DNA from: Streptomyces sp. NBC_00258
Lineage (GTDB): Bacteria; Actinomycetota; Actinomycetes; Streptomycetales; Streptomycetaceae
Assembly: GCF_036182465.1 (NCBI RefSeq)
Contig: NZ_CP108081.1
Coordinates: forward strand, 310,001 to 374,000
Direction of reading: 5' to 3'
DNA length: 64,000 nucleotides
The notes under the pieces were generated by a model that was given only the letters and a program-made list of their open reading frames with translations, made no database searches and had not been told where the DNA came from. This document shows positions 17,598-27,326 of the stretch, in pieces (the stretch's first letter is position 1; every line of letters starts with the position of its first letter). The translations under genes and the position numbers were made by a program.

Positions 17598-18726
17598 TCG
17601 GTTCCGTTGGATTACCGGGCGGGCCGGGGAAGGTTCCGCGATGTGTAGTCCGACCCGCCCGGCGCATGGCGAAGGCGCCCCGGCGCCGGCCCCCGTCCGA
17701 CACCAAGCGGTCCTGTCTGCTCGGGGCCCCACGCCCGGGCGGGGCGGGCGCGGGCTCGTCGCCCTCCGGTGGTTTCGCCATGCGACCGCTCCCCGGTCTG
17801 CGCACGTATCGAAAGGCGGCCCGCCACGTGCCCTCAGTCCGGGCTCCGTTCGAGCCGCCGGGCCTTCCCCCTCGGCTGCTTCCAGCATCAGGGCGCCGTC
17901 AGCACCCCGAGGCGCCGCATTGTTCAGATCGGCCAGGGCGCGCCGGGCGCCGAAGCCGTTCGGCTCGGACGTGAGAGGGGCACCCTCTGCATGAACCGTG
18001 TGTGCGCCAACAGGAAGCGCTTGCCCCACACTCCAGCATCAGTCCGGTTCACGACCGCGGTCAGCGCCTACATATTCGCGTCGGCAAAGAGAGCACGATG
18101 AGGTGGCCTGGATACTGGCGGCATGTGACCTTGTCCCGGTTCCGGAGGGCGGGGCCCAGAGCGACTCTCGGCACGGTTGGCGCGGTTGTCTGCGGTCTCC
18201 GGGCTCCAGTGGCCCAGCGCATGTCTTCCGGCTCCCAGAAGCGCTCAAATGATGTGGCCCACAGTCGAATCGTCTGCCTGCAATGCTGGAGAACAAAGCG
18301 CTCGCCCGGGTGCGCAGGAAGGCCGAGGAGCCCCGGCTACGTGGCGACCTTTCACGGCGGGCTTCCGACTCTTGGTAAGCGCCGCTGACCGAGGATCGTG
18401 CACGTCGTTCCAGGCCGGATCCGCCTGACCGGTCTCGTGATCCTCTCCTACAGGCGGGGGAATACCGCTTCGAGGAGCGGCGCCCATGCCCCTGCACTCC
18501 GACTGCACGTGCCGGCACCGGCCTTCGTCGCTCATCAGCAGTCCGGACGCGCCAGTCATTGCCGCTGGTCTCAGGACACGAGTCCGCCGCCCGTCCGCTT
18601 CGACGTCCTCGAGAAGGACGACGGTTCTCTTCGTCACAGGGTTCGCAGCAGCCCGCCCCCGGGGTGAAAGCAGGACGGGCGCCGGTACTGCGGTCGCCAC
18701 ATCTGGGAAGCGCAGAAGGAGGGGCG
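17598..18726. other. Intergenic, about 1.1 kb, no gene recognised
   Basis: No frame here combines a start signal, plausible composition and a known motif. Several long frames on both strands are Arg/Pro/Ser-rich shadows. It may be further decayed DNA next to the aph pseudogene. Confidence 0.4.
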
Positions 18727-18754
18727 CCGGGTACGGTTCGGCAGCCGTACCCGG
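18727..18754 (-). terminator. Hairpin downstream of ABC-3C operon
   Basis: Ten-base perfect arms (18727-18736 and 18745-18754) around an 8-base loop lie 9 bp beyond the stop of the ATPase gene in the direction of transcription. Confidence 0.6.
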
Positions 18755-18762
18755 TGGTGTCG

Positions 18763-20712
18763 TCAGGCAAGCCAGTCCAGAGGAATGAGGGCGTTGCGGT
18801 TGCCTTCGCTGTCGGGGCGCCAGTTGCCGATCACAGCGTCCTGGAACCAGCCCTCTGTCAGGTTCGCGTGGTCGCAGACGATGATCTGCAAGCCTCCGTT
18901 GTTGAGCTGTACCACGTCGTTGAGGAGCTTGAAGTAGGCGGTGACAGTGGTCCAGTCGGCGTCCTGGACGGTTGAGGCGTCGCGTGGCCTTTCGGGAAAG
19001 AACGCCTGGGTGGGCTGGTCAAGCATGAGGAAGCCGGGGACCGGCCGGTTGTTGCGTCGCAAGTAGGTGTGGAGGGCGAGATGGGCAACGAGGTGGTAGC
19101 CAATGTGGTTCTTGGCGCTGCCGATCCGTGTCAGCGGAAGGCGCCCGGCAGGCCGCCTCAGGACAACGTTGAGCAGTTTGAGGCTGATCCCTACTTCGGT
19201 GGCGTCGGCTGCTCCCCCGAGGTTGAGCCGCTTCGCCCATGCGGTCATGCCGACGGCGATGTCGGCGAGCCGGCGTTCGGTCTCGGCGGTGACGTCGTCC
19301 TCGTCGACGAGCTGTTCCAGCGTGGCGACGTGCTCCTGGGCCAGTGCAAGGTCGTCGCGCAGCCGGGTGAGGTCGCTGTCGGTTCCGGTCCGGGTGAGTG
19401 CTTCGGCGATCCTGCCCTGGATGTGCGCAACGCGCAGGTGCTGCTCCTGCAGGTTGCGCAGGTGTTCGTCGTGCTCCAGTAGTTCTCTGAGCTGAGCGCC
19501 GTTCAGCCTGAGGCGTTCGGTGACGCGGTCGCGGTCGTCTCGCAGAGCGCGTCGGTGTTCTTCGCGGACGGGCTGAAGTGTCTGTGCCTGGGCGAGTTCC
19601 TGCGCGAGATGGTCGGTCAGCTCGGAGATGTCCTGCGCCGAAGGGTCTGGCTGTTCCAGGGTCTGCGTGCACATGGGGCATACGTTGGTGTCGTGCTGAC
19701 GCTCGGGGCCGAGGAGGTCGAGTGTCTTGAGGCGGTCGAGCTGGAGGTGGAGTTCGCCCGTGAAGGCACGGCCCTGCTGTTGCCAGCGGCCGACTGCGGC
19801 CAGGGCGTCGTCGTATTCCTGCAGTTGTTCGCGCAGGGCACGGCGTTCGTCGTTGAGTCCCTGGCGCCGCCCGCGCAGCTCCAGCGGTGTTGCGGTCTCG
19901 GGTACGGCAGCCAGTGCCTGGTGAAGGAGGTCGAGGACCTGGGCGGTGTCGGGGGCCGCGGGTGCGTCGGCGAGGAGTCCCTCGCTCTCCGCCAGGCGGA
20001 CGAGGGCGATGCCGTTGGCGTCCATGGCCTGCTGGTGGCGCAGGACGTCGTCGAGTTTGCGTTGGGCCGCGCGTTGCGCCCGCTGGGCTTCGCCAAGGCG
20101 GTGGCGGCGCAAGGCCTGTTCGGGGCCTGCGGCGCCGAGGAAGTACGGCAGGGTGTCCTTGAGCGTCTGGGCCATGCCGGACTCGGTCTGGCGGTGGAAC
20201 AGTGCTGTCTGGTCGGCGATCTCGTTCTGGTTCTGGAAACAGAGCAGGGCCGCTTGAGCGATGGAGACGTCGAAGGGCCTGCGTCCTGCGCCGGTGGGGG
20301 GCTGGAAGTGGAAGTCCTCGATGCCGAGGCGGGCGCTGAGTTCGCTACGCAGGGCCGCGACGTTGGAGTTGTGGACGAGTTCGTGGGCCTGGGGAATGTC
20401 CAGGCTGGTGTCGCCGGTGCGGGTGAAGGCGTGCAGGGTGGAGGCACCCGTCGGCCGGGGCCGGGCCAAAACCATGCGAGCGCCTTCGGCGAAGGCGATC
20501 AGGAGGGCGTACCAGCCGACGGTCTGGTCGATCACGTCGTCAGGCAGGTTGGGAGCCCGGCGTCCGAGGCAGTAGTCGACGATGCTGAGGACCTCGGACT
20601 TACCGGTCTCCGACTCGCCGGTGAGGATGTTGAGCGCCCCGGGGCGGAACCGCAGGACCCTGGGGGTTTTCCTGCCGTCTCGGTGGTAGAGGGCCAGGGC
20701 GAGCAGTTGCAT
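18763..20712 (-). CDS. ABC-3C system ATPase (DUF3732, Rad50/SMC-like)
   Basis: A 649-residue SMC-type ATPase. Walker A-like GESETGKSE is at 32-40. Long coiled coils (about 195-330 and 355-490) flank a zinc-hook-like CPMC at 345-348. The C-terminal lobe has a signature-like RIGSAKNHIGYH (529-540) and Walker B FLMLDQPTQAFFP (561-573), typical of DUF3732. It is the last gene of a three-gene operon with a middle component and a nuclease-like component, the defined composition of ABC three-component systems predicted to act in biological conflict. I infer nucleic-acid sensing coupled to the partner nuclease. Start ATG lies 32 bp after the middle gene. Confidence 0.85.
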   Translation of the reverse strand: MQLLALALYHRDGRKTPRVLRFRPGALNILTGESETGKSEVLSIVDYCLGRRAPNLPDDVIDQTVGWYALLIAFAEGARMVLARPRPTGASTLHAFTRTGDTSLDIPQAHELVHNSNVAALRSELSARLGIEDFHFQPPTGAGRRPFDVSIAQAALLCFQNQNEIADQTALFHRQTESGMAQTLKDTLPYFLGAAGPEQALRRHRLGEAQRAQRAAQRKLDDVLRHQQAMDANGIALVRLAESEGLLADAPAAPDTAQVLDLLHQALAAVPETATPLELRGRRQGLNDERRALREQLQEYDDALAAVGRWQQQGRAFTGELHLQLDRLKTLDLLGPERQHDTNVCPMCTQTLEQPDPSAQDISELTDHLAQELAQAQTLQPVREEHRRALRDDRDRVTERLRLNGAQLRELLEHDEHLRNLQEQHLRVAHIQGRIAEALTRTGTDSDLTRLRDDLALAQEHVATLEQLVDEDDVTAETERRLADIAVGMTAWAKRLNLGGAADATEVGISLKLLNVVLRRPAGRLPLTRIGSAKNHIGYHLVAHLALHTYLRRNNRPVPGFLMLDQPTQAFFPERPRDASTVQDADWTTVTAYFKLLNDVVQLNNGGLQIIVCDHANLTEGWFQDAVIGNWRPDSEGNRNALIPLDWLA

Positions 20713-20744
20713 GGCGGTTCTGGGACTCCTTGTACGGGGACGGG

Positions 20745-21230
20745 TCAGGGTCGGATACCGAGGACGGTGAACGCCCGGGGCGGGTCGGTCACTGCGAGCC
20801 AGCGGCCGATGAGTGCCGCTGCCCGGACGCAGTCGGCGACTTCTTCACCGGGTGCGGCGGAGGCCGGCTTGGGAGTCCGGGGGCAGATCAGCCCGGAGGA
20901 GGTGACGTCTATGGCGTGGTGGCGCATGGCTGTGCGCAGGCTGGCGCGCGTGTAATCGGTCAGGACGGCGGCGCGTTCTGCGAAGGCAGCGCGTAGGCGC
21001 GGGTGGTCGTGCGCCCAGGCCGTCAGTGTGACGGTGGACTTGGCGGGCAGGGAGCCGCGGGTGTCTGTGGGCAGCACGAAGGGCAGGATCAGGAAGGCGC
21101 TGGGCCAGGGCAGCGGCCTTTCCGCCTTCTTCACGGCGGCGTTGATGCCGCTGGCGAGGAGGTAGGCGCCGAAGGCCGGGTTGAACAGCGCCTGCGCCTC
21201 GGGCACATTGCGGTGGAGGTCCGTCGTCAC
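20745..21230 (-). CDS. ABC-3C system middle component
   Basis: A 161-residue protein with NPAFGAYLLASGI near 17-29, then LPWPSAFLILPFVLP (about 40-54), DTRGSLPA and a helical segment with TRASLRTAMRHH, matching the three-component ABC system middle-component family. Its GTG overlaps the upstream stop by 4 bp (GTGA), so it is translationally coupled. Middle components are predicted wHTH-like adaptors between the ATPase and the C-terminal-domain protein. No catalytic residues are evident. Confidence 0.8.
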   Translation of the reverse strand: MTTDLHRNVPEAQALFNPAFGAYLLASGINAAVKKAERPLPWPSAFLILPFVLPTDTRGSLPAKSTVTLTAWAHDHPRLRAAFAERAAVLTDYTRASLRTAMRHHAIDVTSSGLICPRTPKPASAAPGEEVADCVRAAALIGRWLAVTDPPRAFTVLGIRP

Positions 21231-22525
21231 TGTTCCTGCGTTTCATTGCGGCGCTTGCACAGTTGGCCGTAGTCGGGGTGCCAGCCCACGGCCCGGTCCG
21301 CGTCCGCGGTGTCGGCCTGGTCGGACAGGCCGTGGATGCTTCCCTTGCCGATCCACGGAGCGGTGACGCTGCCCGGGTTGAGCGGCGTGTCCGCGACTCT
21401 GTCCATGGTGTCGTCCAGGATTTCCTGGCCGGTGCACTGGCGGTCTGCCTCACTCATGTCGTCGCGGATGCGGCGGGTGCGGCGGCGAAAGGCGGTCTCC
21501 CACTCGTAGTGGAGTTCGCCTTCGTACTCCTCGAGTCTTTCCGGGGTGACCTTGAAGGTCCGCAGCCATTCGGAGCGCTGTGCTCGTGCGTAGTGGTAGT
21601 CACGCAGATGCATGGCAACTTCGTCGTCGGGCAGCCCGATCCAGCGCATCTGGGTCACGACCAGACGGTCCGCATAGCCGGAGATCTCGGCCTGGGTGAG
21701 GTCGTTCAGTTTCTGCGTGATCGGGAGGCTCTTGCCGGCATACCGGCCGATGATCTCGTCCCGACGGCACATGAGCTGCTCGGCCTTGACGGAGGGGAGC
21801 ATGCGGTCTCGGTTCTTGCGCTCCAGTAGCCGGACAGCCATTCCGTACCACCACCCTTTGATCTCGTCGAGGGCGGCCTGAGCGTGGCCGCTTGGCGTGA
21901 TCCCCAGTTCTTTGGCCAGACTAGAGTCGAGGTCTGACATCACGGGGGCGCCGTCGTTGACGGTGATGGCACTGACGAGCTGATGGCGCTGGGCGGGGGT
22001 CAGCCCCATGAACAGGGCGCGGTCCTTTGCGGTGCCGTCGGGCCCGTCCTCGTCCTTGGCGACCTCCTCCATCCGTGCCAGCGCTTTGCTCGCATCTCTG
22101 CCGGCTCCGGGGCGCAGTTGGTGCAGGAACGTGTTCTCGATGGCGATCTGGGTCGAGACCAGGCGCAGGAGAGGCATCGACGTTTCTGAGCGGTCGGAGA
22201 GGGCCTTCAGAGCGTCGATCCATGAGGCGACGGAGCGCCAGAAGTCCTTTCCGGTCTCGCTCAGCGGGCCGGCTGCTTCACGGTGTTTGGACTGCAGGAG
22301 CTCCCGCGGTGTGTTGTCCTGCGGGTCCAGGAACTCGATGTCGTCGAGGAGCTCCATACGGACTTCCACGGTGGCGTCCTGCCAGCTGTGCCGGGCCAGC
22401 TCCAAAAGGGCCAGTTCGCACTGGTAGAGGTACCCAGTCATCTGCCCTGCCGCCGAATGCGACCCTGCTTGCGCCACGTTCCCCACTACTGATCGAGCCT
22501 GCCTGAGCAGCGCAAGTCCTACCAC
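21227..22525 (-). CDS. ABC-3C system CTD component with restriction-nuclease-like N-terminus
   Basis: A 432-residue protein from a GTG at 22525. The conserved region begins at SAAGQMTGYLYQ, so GTG at 22486 or 22477 may be the true start. Residues 30-85 form a PD-(D/E)xK-like core: YQCELALLEL, then a strand with MELLDDIEF (Glu58, Asp61-62) and LLQSKHR (Gln78-Ser-Lys80), like the nuclease domain of Cap4-type effectors. The long C-terminal helical part (about 150-430) matches the ABC-3C C-terminal-domain proteins. It is the first gene of the operon, probably the effector. I infer DNA cleavage on activation; the activating signal is unknown. Confidence 0.75.
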   Translation of the reverse strand: MVGLALLRQARSVVGNVAQAGSHSAAGQMTGYLYQCELALLELARHSWQDATVEVRMELLDDIEFLDPQDNTPRELLQSKHREAAGPLSETGKDFWRSVASWIDALKALSDRSETSMPLLRLVSTQIAIENTFLHQLRPGAGRDASKALARMEEVAKDEDGPDGTAKDRALFMGLTPAQRHQLVSAITVNDGAPVMSDLDSSLAKELGITPSGHAQAALDEIKGWWYGMAVRLLERKNRDRMLPSVKAEQLMCRRDEIIGRYAGKSLPITQKLNDLTQAEISGYADRLVVTQMRWIGLPDDEVAMHLRDYHYARAQRSEWLRTFKVTPERLEEYEGELHYEWETAFRRRTRRIRDDMSEADRQCTGQEILDDTMDRVADTPLNPGSVTAPWIGKGSIHGLSDQADTADADRAVGWHPDYGQLCKRRNETQEQ

Positions 22526-23011
22526 CGTGCCCGGTCAACCGGCTGGCGGAGAACACGACTTCGGGAAGTTGACCTACCTCGCGAGATCGAGCTCGCCACT
22601 CCCCCTGCGGGACAAAATAGCACCCACCGCGCATGCCTCTGCAATCTTCCGTAGATCCACGCGCAGTCATCCCCGGGCAGGCCCTTTGTCCGGCCCTCCA
22701 CTCCTCTCTGCAACCGCATCGTCCAGTGGGCCGCCCGCCATCCCGGCCAGAGCCCTGCCTGATCGGCAGCATCGAGGATGCTGTACCGCATCCGTGTAGG
22801 CGCGCTCCAGTTGAGCCCCACATCAACACCGTCATCGCCCAGCCCGGCCTGTCTGCATCCGTATGCGGCAGCGAGCAGCGGCATCTCCTCGCAGACACGC
22901 ACATATACCAGGGCCCTGACCAAGGGAGTCTTCACCGTGTACTGCAGCCCGTAGCGACAGCCGAGGCCCGTTTCGGGCCGGGGCAAAGGCAGCGAAGGAG
23001 ACGCGTCGCCC
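22526..23011. other. Intergenic, promoter region of ABC-3C operon
   Basis: About 490 bp between the divergent ABC-3C operon and GIY-YIG gene. A minus-strand frame beginning MPLLAAAYGCRQAG can be read but has no support. Promoters for both units should be here. Confidence 0.4.
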
Positions 23012-23770
23012 ATGCTCTATGCGGGCCACGGCAGCGGCAGCACGCGGCAGCGCTCTCCTGACGCAGTCTCAGTGTCAGTGGCCCCTGACAGACTTCAGTG
23101 GTCCTCAGCTGTACACGTCAACGACAGGGCTTTTTTCGTGGGTCAGACCTTCACCGTGCATCTGAAAATTGCGGACTGCCCAATCCGAGGCGTCTCGCTG
23201 AATTGGAGGTTGTTCCAAGGAAGTGAAGTACGCCGGGAGGCGCCCAGTTATGGCACAGATATTGAGATCCCTGCTGTCATCGAGATCTTGGATCTGATCG
23301 AATCTGGTGCTGCCACTGCCCAGGAGGCTCGTGCCGTTCTCAACACAGTAGCGACGAAGATCATCGAGGAGAAGGCGCGCGAGTACGAGGATCTGGAGGA
23401 CCGCATGAAGAGCGTGGAGGCTGTGATGAGCGTGCGTCGTCGCATTCCCAAGCAACCTGCACTTGATAGCCGTTGGGTGTACGTCGTGTCGTCGGAGGAC
23501 AACCCGAAGGCCGTGAAGATCGGCGTGGCCACGGAGATCGAGGGCCGGATGAAGTCGCTGCAGGCGGGATCCGCATCTCCCCTTGTCCTGCGTTGGAGTG
23601 CCCGTGGGGGATTTCTTCTGGAACGCCACCTGCATGACAGGTTCGACCAGAGGCGGATCAATGGTGAGTGGTTTGACTTTCGCCGTGTCGCGGACCCCGT
23701 AGAGGTGATTGTCGAAGCGGCGGATGAATTCCTGCGACAGTTCGGCGAGTTCAACCCTGACCACGAATAG
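23012..23770 (+). CDS. GIY-YIG nuclease-superfamily protein (T5orf172/MUG113-like)
   Basis: A 252-residue protein. Residues 155-223 match the T5orf172/MUG113 branch of GIY-YIG: WVYVVSSEDNPKAVKIGVA, catalytic-type Arg179 (GRMKSLQAG) and Glu204 (LERHLHDRF), ending NGEWFDF. Ahead of it is a helical stretch (about 85-135) rich in Glu/Arg. The first 70 residues are poorly conserved-looking, and the ATG at 23012 has a weak ribosome binding site, so the real start may be later. It is divergent from the ABC-3C operon and may be an accessory nuclease. It ends 84 bp before an ISAs1 element. Confidence 0.7.
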   Translation: MLYAGHGSGSTRQRSPDAVSVSVAPDRLQWSSAVHVNDRAFFVGQTFTVHLKIADCPIRGVSLNWRLFQGSEVRREAPSYGTDIEIPAVIEILDLIESGAATAQEARAVLNTVATKIIEEKAREYEDLEDRMKSVEAVMSVRRRIPKQPALDSRWVYVVSSEDNPKAVKIGVATEIEGRMKSLQAGSASPLVLRWSARGGFLLERHLHDRFDQRRINGEWFDFRRVADPVEVIVEAADEFLRQFGEFNPDHE

Positions 23771-23854
23771 TGCACTGGCAGTTGCAGCGCTGTGACCTGG
23801 TCGCCCACGAGTCGCTGTTCCTCATGGTGACGCGTCGGTCCGGGCCTGGCAAGC

Positions 23855-25195
23855 CAGGGCTTCGGCGTAGTCGCCGGGTATCCGGTTCATGACGGTCCGC
23901 CAAGGAGAGCGGAACAGGCACGGCTTCCAAGATCATGGAGTTCTCGACGCCCCGTGACCTGCCTGGAAGACCGTGCCTGCCGAAGCATCATCGCTGATCC
24001 CGCCTGCCCTTGACCAACTCCGCGAGCATCCAGAGGCCGAGCCGGAAGAAGTGCCCGGACTACTGGGCCGCCTCGCCCAGGTGCCCGATCCGCGTGATCC
24101 CCGTGGAGTGCGCCACGCTCTGGTGGGCGTCCTTGCCCTGGCCGCGTGCGCGGTGCTGGCGGGGGCAACGTCGCTGCTGGCGGTCGGCGAATGGATCACC
24201 GACGCTCCACCCCACGTACTGGAACACGTCGGCGTGCGACTCGACCCTCTGTTCCCCAAACGGTCCTTGCCTGCGGAAACGACGGTCCGACGACTGCTGG
24301 CCCGGATCGACGGCGACGCACTGGACCTCGCAGTCGGCCGCTGGCTCGCCGACCGCCAAAACCGAACCCAGGGCCGGCTGCGCGGCCTGGCGGTCGACGG
24401 CAAGAGCCTTCGCGGAGCGGCCAAAGCGAAGGGCCGCAAGATCCACCTGCTCGCAGCCCTGGAGCACACCACCGGCCTGGTCCTGGCCCAGCTGGACGTC
24501 GGCGAGAAGACGAACGAGATCACCTGCTTCAAGCCGCTGCTGGAGACCATGGCCGACCTGGCCGGGGTGGTCGTCACCAGCGACGCCATGCACGCCCAAC
24601 GCGAGCATGCCGACTAGCTTCTCGGCCGTGAAGCCCACTACATCGTGATCGTCAAGCGCAACCAGAAGAAGCTCCGCAAGCAGCTCAGATCCCTTCCGTG
24701 GGCAGAGATCCCGCTGCAGGGCCGCGTGCGGGGCATCGGCCACGGACGCTCGGAGATCCGACGGACCAAGGTGGTCACGGTCAACAGCCTGCTCTTCCCC
24801 GGAGCCCGGCAGGCCGTGCAGATCAAGCGCCGTCGCACCGACCGCAAGACCGGCAGGACCACCATCAAGACCGTTTACGCCGTCACCAGCCTCACCGCCG
24901 AGCAAGCCAACCCCGCCCAGCTGGCGACCCTGATCCGTGATCACTGGCAGATCGAGGCCCTGCACCACGTCAGAGACACCACGTTCGCCGAAGACGCCTC
25001 ACAGCTGCGAACCGGCAACGCGCCCCGGGCGATGGCCACTTGGCGCAACCTCGCCATCGGCGCCCTGCGGCTCGCCGGCGCGACCAACATCGCCGCAGCT
25101 CTGCGACACAACGCCCGCAACCCGGACCGCCCGCTCGCCCTGCTCGGCCTCAAGTGATCACGAAACGGACGCCCGCCGACTACGCCGAAGCCCTG
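23855..25195 (+). mobile_element. ISAs1-family insertion sequence
   Basis: A 1341-bp element bounded by 24-bp terminal inverted repeats at 23855-23878 and 25172-25195 with one mismatch. It encloses one transposase gene carrying an internal stop. I could not find a convincing target duplication in the flanks, which may mean one flank has been lost; the right flank runs straight into an IS110 fragment. Confidence 0.8.
23973..25157 (+). pseudogene. ISAs1-family transposase with single in-frame TAG
   Basis: From GTG 23973 the frame encodes an ISAs1 transposase: [18 protein letters not shown], the DDE-type start [21 protein letters not shown], and [15 protein letters not shown]. It stops at TAG 24615-24617 and resumes immediately in the same frame with [16 protein letters not shown], running to 25157. 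The lost codon should be a Tyr in the family's HADYL motif, so a TAC/TAT to TAG change is the likely single lesion. Without it the protein would be 394 residues, the normal size. The copy is inactive unless the amber codon is suppressed. Confidence 0.85.
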
Positions 25196-25222
25196 CATAA
25201 CAACCAGCTGGCGGAGGCGGCC

Positions 25223-25303
25223 ATGTTAAAGATCTGGGCCGGGGTCGACGTTGGCAAGGAGCACTCACAGCGTATCCATGTCGAGCCGGCGCCGCGTGCC
25301 TGA
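25223..25303 (+). pseudogene. IS110-family transposase, N-terminal fragment
   Basis: An ATG opens a 26-codon frame reading WAGVDVGKEHSQRIHVE, the start of IS110 DEDD transposases including the first Asp, then stops. It abuts the ISAs1 right end, so the rest of the gene was lost or replaced. Confidence 0.65.
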
Positions 25304-25641
25304 AGAAATGGCCAGCTTTCGCCCGCCACCTTGGCCATCGCAAACACATGAGTGACATCGTCCAAGTGATCGCAGGACTCCACTCACACGGGCAAACCAC
25401 CACTCTCTCCCACGGCCCTTGAGCGTGAACACCATCGCACCGCAACTTTCGGCATGCCACGGCGAATCACACTGTGCGGGGCACTACAGAGGGGAATTAG
25501 CTATTCCACCCATAAGCTGGGCATTCTTCCCGATTTGATCATTGGCGAGATTTCGTCGAGGCTTAATATATGCCTAGCATTTGGTTGTGAGTTCGATTAA
25601 GTTCTTGGGCGACCTTCATTTCGTGCAACGAACGGGTGGGA

Positions 25642-26076
25642 ATGAGCATCTCCATAGGAAAGCGTGCCGCAAAGCTGCTGACGACTGCCGGCGTCACCAT
25701 CGGCCTAGTCCTGACCGTGGGCGCAGGAACTGCCGCTGCTGGTCCGTCGAACGTCGATTTCTCTGTCAGTGCACAGCAGAGTGACGGGTCGCGCTCAGCG
25801 GTTATCTACCACAATGGCAGAGCGGTCGGATCGGCGTACTGGAGGGCGACCGGGGACGAGCTCGAGGCAGTCGATGTTTACGGCGACGGCTACGGCATCA
25901 GTGCCTACTTGAGCACGAGTCCCGTTCGCGTAGCGGACACACTGGGGCACAGCGCTCCGTACACGAAGACCGTGGGCGGAAACCTGACTGAGAACAGGCC
26001 CTATACGTTCTGGGTCTGCATCGGCAACAACAGTTCCGGGCTGACTTGCTCTAACACGTATAGCGTCACGTCGTAG
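25642..26076 (+). CDS. Small secreted protein, unknown function
   Basis: A 144-residue protein from ATG 25642 (GTG 25636 is an alternative, both beside GGGTGGGA). Residues 1-33 are a signal peptide: basic start, hydrophobic VTIGLVLTVGAG, Ala-x-Ala-type cleavage near TAAAGPS. The mature part (about 110 residues) is Ser/Gly/Thr-rich with predicted beta strands and two Cys (VCIGN, LTCSN) that may pair outside the cell. A strong terminator follows. It sits intact between IS fragments and upstream DNA is AT-rich, hinting at recent acquisition. Confidence 0.6.
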   Translation: MSISIGKRAAKLLTTAGVTIGLVLTVGAGTAAAGPSNVDFSVSAQQSDGSRSAVIYHNGRAVGSAYWRATGDELEAVDVYGDGYGISAYLSTSPVRVADTLGHSAPYTKTVGGNLTENRPYTFWVCIGNNSSGLTCSNTYSVTS

Positions 26077-26121
26077 CCATGAATCCTGCACATTCGCGCT
26101 GATGTAAAATCCGCCTTTCAT

Positions 26122-26160
26122 CGTGGTGAGCGCCCCGATTGCATCGGGGCGCTCACCACG
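26122..26160. terminator. Perfect 18-bp hairpin terminator
   Basis: Arms 26122-26139 and 26143-26160 with a 3-base loop, 45 bp after the secreted-protein stop, followed by AAAAG on the plus strand. It can also serve the minus strand, where a short T run follows. Confidence 0.75.
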
Positions 26161-26296
26161 AAAAGTTGCTGCATCCTTCCATCAGGAATTCCCGTTGAAA
26201 CAGCGCAGAGACGCTGGCGGAGAAAACTGTCTCCTTGATGTCGCCTCTCGACAGCCGTGAGAGCGGCAGGCAGCGTGAGTTCGTGGCGTCGTCCGT

Positions 26297-27080
26297 TTAC
26301 GCCGTAGGCCAGAGAACGTTGACGCGACGGCAGGCCGGAGCAAGCACGGCCTGGGTGTGGCGCCTGGTCTCGGCGTTTTTGTCGTTGTAGAGCCGGCGCG
26401 ATTCTCCTCGCAGTGCCGGATCCTGAAGCAGTGCAGAGCTGCAGGGAGCTCTCCACGGGCGACGGTTGTACTGCTGAGGACGCCGAGGGTTGCCGCTGAT
26501 CGTCCCGGAGTCACGAGGCACTGGTGCGAAACCGGCGACGGTGGCGCCGGAGATCGCCATGCCGCCGCCGACGGCGGCCACAGACTCCGTGCCGAGGATG
26601 ATCTCCAGGCCCGGCATGCTGGTAATCACTTCAACGGCCGGTGGTCGCGAACCCGGACGCCGATGGCTTTATCAAGCTCGGCAGCCTCCTGTTTGAGGGC
26701 CAGCAGCTCCTACGCCAGGGTGTGCACCAGCCGGGCGGCCCGTTGCTCCTCCGACAGGCCGGTGTGTTGATGTTCGACGGCATGGACAATCATCTCGGCC
26801 AACCGGTCGGCGCGGACGACGTAGCGGTGCGCAACCAGGTCACCAGCCGGCCGCTGTCGATCTGGCGCAGCGCGACGGGGGCTGACAGACGATCAGCAAA
26901 GCGAGCGGGCCTGTACTGGTCAGATCCAACGCCCGCTCCGGACCGGGGATGACATCGGTGAGCTGCGTGTTTTGAGGCGATTGACCATACCGGTGCGGTC
27001 GGCGACCAAGTCCATACGTCGACCTGCGAGGATCTTGAGGTCAGTGATGTTCGCAGCCTTTGAGATGTCGTCGTGATCAG
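26297..27080 (-). pseudogene. Degenerate IS110-family transposase
   Basis: Reading the minus strand from about 27080: NITDLKILAGRRMDLVADRTG, later LVAHRYVVRADRLAEMIVHAVE, then LLALKQEAAELDKAI, and finally ITSMPGLEIILGTESVAAV through ISGNPRRPQQYNRR and RVNVLW. These are successive IS110 segments including the C-terminal helix-hairpin-helix transposase domain. They lie in different frames and are interrupted by stops. It is a long-dead copy facing opposite to the fragment at 25223. Confidence 0.7.
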
Positions 27081-27326
27081 TGACGCGGAGGCGACTGGGT
27101 CCGCCTGGTCATGGATCTACCCGGTCGCGCGCGATCGCCACCGAGCAGTGGATGCCGAAGGCCAACTGCGCATGCGGGCACGTCAGCCCGCGCTGTGCAC
27201 GGCCGACCTGCACGGAACCATGCAAACACGCTGCTCTGGCCCGGGCGCCGCCTTGCTGGAGTCTTTCGGCCGCCAGGGGATCGGCCCGCTGTCTATGCCC
27301 CGCGCCCACAGGGAAAGCGCTGTCGC

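Noticed and set aside
18039..18770. Minus-strand frame of 243 codons
   Set aside because: Composition (Arg/Ser/Gly-rich), no ribosome binding site and no motif; treated as non-coding.
19555..20955. 466-codon frame opposite the ABC ATPase
   Set aside because: Antisense shadow; the minus strand has Walker and signature motifs.
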